Source: an uncultured Sphingobium sp.
GTDB taxonomy: Bacteria; Pseudomonadota; Alphaproteobacteria; Sphingomonadales; Sphingomonadaceae
Assembly: GCA_946885845.1 (NCBI GenBank)
Contig: CAMPHJ010000046.1
Location: 1-15,407 of the forward strand
DNA length: 15,407 nucleotides
Reading direction: 5' to 3'
In this document: piece after piece, positions 14,270 to 15,407 of the stretch
How the letters are laid out: each line of letters opens with the position of its first letter
Numbering within the stretch: the stretch's first letter is position 1
Translations under genes and position numbers: made by a program
The notes under the pieces: model-generated
Databases searched by the model: none
Seen by the model: only the letters and a program-made list of their open reading frames with translations
Told to the model about the DNA's origin: nothing

Positions 14270-15058
14270 ATGGCAAGCGCGCCCGGTAACAACCTCCCGG
14301 TTTTCTACAATGATCTCATTCCTTTGAGCAGTGTCGACCACGCCGAATATCGCAGCCGCACCCTGGATGCCGCCCCATTCCTCGCCACGCACCACGCCGT
14401 TCCGCTGACCGTCGATGAATTTGTCAGCGCCCAGCGATTCCTGCCCATCATCTTTTCCGCCGGTGACGAACCGGTGCCGCTGGCGCTGATGGGCCTCAAT
14501 GAAGGCGTCAACACCTTCGTGGACGACCAGGGCAAGCTGCGCGGCCCATCCTATGTCCCGGCCTATGTTCGTCGCTATCCCTGGATGCTGGCAAAGCTCC
14601 GCCCCGACAGCGATGAGCTGTCGCTTTGCTTCGACCCGACCAGCGACGCGCTTGGCGCGTTCGAAGACGGTCAGCCTCTGTTCGAAGACGGCAAGCCCAG
14701 CGATCTGATCCAGGGCGTTCTGAAATTCTGTGAAGATTTCGAACAGGCGGCCGCTCGCACCGGCCAGTTCATGAAGGACCTGAAAGACCTCGACCTGCTG
14801 ATGGACGGCGAAGTCGCCATCCAGGTGCCCGGCAATGAACAGCCCTTCGTCTATCGCGGCTTCCGCATGGTGAATGAAGAAAAGCTGCGCGACATGCGGG
14901 GCGATCAACTGCGCAAAATCAGCCAGAACGGCATGCTGCCGCTTATCTATGCGCATCTCTTTTCGTTGCAGCTGATGCGCGAACTGTTTGAGGCGCAGGT
15001 CACGCAGGGCAAGGGGCCGGTCTCCGTCACCCCCACGCCAGAACCCGCACAGGCCTGA
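14270..15058 (+). CDS. SapC-family protein
   Basis: The 262-residue protein matches the SapC family (the SapC of Campylobacter fetus S-layer systems), common in proteobacteria with no S-layer; its role here is unknown. Family features seen are an N-terminal PVFYNDLIPLSSVDHAEYRS, HAVPLTVDEFVSAQRFLPIIF near residues 40-65, GPSYVPAYVRRYPWMLA around 90-107, the acidic DGQPLFEDGKPSDLIQ, and a late FRMVNEEKLRDM. No signal peptide or membrane helix is seen. The start chosen is ATG at 14270 (MASAPGNNLPVFYND), with AAGGA upstream at a long spacing. An ATG at 14174 would add 32 residues unlike the family. The tail ends PTPEPAQA. Confidence 0.88.
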   Translation: MASAPGNNLPVFYNDLIPLSSVDHAEYRSRTLDAAPFLATHHAVPLTVDEFVSAQRFLPIIFSAGDEPVPLALMGLNEGVNTFVDDQGKLRGPSYVPAYVRRYPWMLAKLRPDSDELSLCFDPTSDALGAFEDGQPLFEDGKPSDLIQGVLKFCEDFEQAAARTGQFMKDLKDLDLLMDGEVAIQVPGNEQPFVYRGFRMVNEEKLRDMRGDQLRKISQNGMLPLIYAHLFSLQLMRELFEAQVTQGKGPVSVTPTPEPAQA

Positions 15059-15115
15059 ATCTACAAACTTCGTCAAGATAACAGATAGTTACGACAAAAG
15101 GTTGTCACTCGCCAC

Positions 15116-15144
15116 TTGAAAGGCGGACCGGCCTCGTCTATCTT
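15116..15144 (+). promoter_or_regulatory. sigma-70-like promoter of the candidate small RNA
   Basis: TTGAAA (15116-15121) and TATCTT (15139-15144) are separated by exactly 17 nt. The predicted first base, about 15151, falls on the first base of a 12-bp hairpin. There is no start codon-led gene between it and the terminator at 15231. Confidence 0.6.
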
Positions 15145-15150
15145 TCAAAC

Positions 15151-15262
15151 ATACGGCGCACCTGCCCCCCTTTCGGGTGTGTCGTATGGGCGCCTCTCCC
15201 TTGGAAAGGCGTCTCCTCCCTGAACCTTGGCCACCCCGTGCGGATGCATGGGGTGGTTTTTT
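15151..15262 (+). ncRNA. candidate small RNA with three hairpins and C-rich anti-Shine-Dalgarno-like loops
   Basis: The predicted transcript is about 112 nt. Hairpin 1: 15151-15162 pairs with 15176-15187 over all 12 positions (three of them G-U or A-U wobble tolerant) and shows a CCCCCC loop. Hairpin 2: 15189-15195 pairs with 15207-15213 with CTCCC in the loop. A single-stranded linker CTCCTCCC follows at 15213-15220. Hairpin 3 is the rho-independent terminator. A promoter lies just upstream. Unpaired CUCC-rich motifs are the hallmark of alphaproteobacterial trans-acting RNAs such as the rhizobial alpha-r14 family and the CUYCCnnCC RNAs of Rhodobacter, which bind ribosome-binding sites. Membership of a known family is not established. 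It could instead be a leader, but the downstream tRNA has its own promoter. Confidence 0.6.
15231..15262 (+). terminator. strong rho-independent terminator
   Basis: CCACCCC (15231-15237) and GGGGTGG (15250-15256) form a perfect 7-bp stem with a 12-nt loop, followed at once by TTTTTT (15257-15262). It ends the candidate small RNA and could also stop read-through from the SapC-family gene. Confidence 0.9.
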
Positions 15263-15290
15263 ATGGGGTTCCACCGGCGGGGGGTTTGTC

Positions 15291-15319
15291 TTGACGACGC
15301 TGTGCCCTCCCCTTAAACG
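15291..15319 (+). promoter_or_regulatory. sigma-70-like promoter of tRNA-Glu
   Basis: TTGACG (15291-15296) and TAAACG (15314-15319) are separated by 17 nt. The tRNA starts 34 nt after the -10 box, a usual distance for a processed leader. Confidence 0.6.
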
Positions 15320-15352
15320 CCAGCGCCTGCCAACCGCCCGACGCGGTTGCGC

Positions 15353-15407
15353 GGCCCCTTCGTCTAGCGGTTAGGACGCGGCCCTCTCACGGCTGAAACA
15401 CGGGTTC
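15353..15407 (+). tRNA. tRNA-Glu (anticodon CTC), 3' end cut by window edge
   Basis: The acceptor 5' strand is GGCCCCT (15353-15359), the D arm is GTCT AGCGGTTAG GGAC-like, and the anticodon stem is CGGCC/GGCTG with a loop CTCTCAC. Its middle three bases CTC read GAG (glutamate). The T arm begins CGGGTTC at the edge. About 20 bases of the 3' part (rest of the T arm and acceptor) are missing only because the window stops. Confidence 0.93.

Overview
The window comes from a high-GC alphaproteobacterial chromosome, most likely a sphingomonad (Sphingobium, Sphingomonas or a relative). The grounds are a split F0 operon in the order atpI-atpB-atpE-atpF'-atpF with two b-type subunits, the subunit a motif variant LGLRLF, a SapC-family gene, and palindromic intergenic repeats of a type common in alphaproteobacteria. 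The genus is inferred from recognised protein and repeat families, not from a search. Most of the window is ordinary core chromosome.

Layout. Positions 1-1744 (minus) hold uvrC, cut by the left edge. Positions 1745-2590 hold no intact gene. They contain a mosaic of palindromic repeats (about 1816-2200), a short stretch coding for a piece of peptide chain release factor 1 (2257-2340), and the terminator of the ATP synthase operon (2534-2567). Positions 2591-5213 (minus) are the F0 operon. Positions 5390-9191 (minus) are a ydbH-ynbE-ydbL operon with two ATGA stop/start overlaps, predicted to build an inner-to-outer membrane bridge. radC (plus) diverges from it at 9323-10018. A DUF1232 membrane protein (minus) follows, then a strong REP-like palindrome at 10526-10591, then an RhlE-type DEAD-box helicase (minus, 10663-12057). 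A small protein of unknown function (minus, 12181-12615) is divergent from a GlcD-type FAD oxidoreductase (plus, 12690-14129), which is followed by a SapC-family gene (14270-15058). The right end holds a candidate small RNA with its own promoter and terminator (about 15151-15262) and a promoter-driven tRNA-Glu(CTC) that runs off the edge.

How the genes fit together. Two operons dominate. One builds the membrane rotor and stator of ATP synthase; the F1 genes are not here, as is usual in this class. The other supplies an AsmA-like bridge for envelope lipid transport. uvrC and radC are DNA repair or repair-associated genes with no operon link. The most interesting unexplained items are the C-rich three-hairpin RNA candidate at 15151-15262, the four-module palindromic element at 1835-2003, the release-factor fragment next to it, and a hairpin placed exactly between atpE and atpF'.
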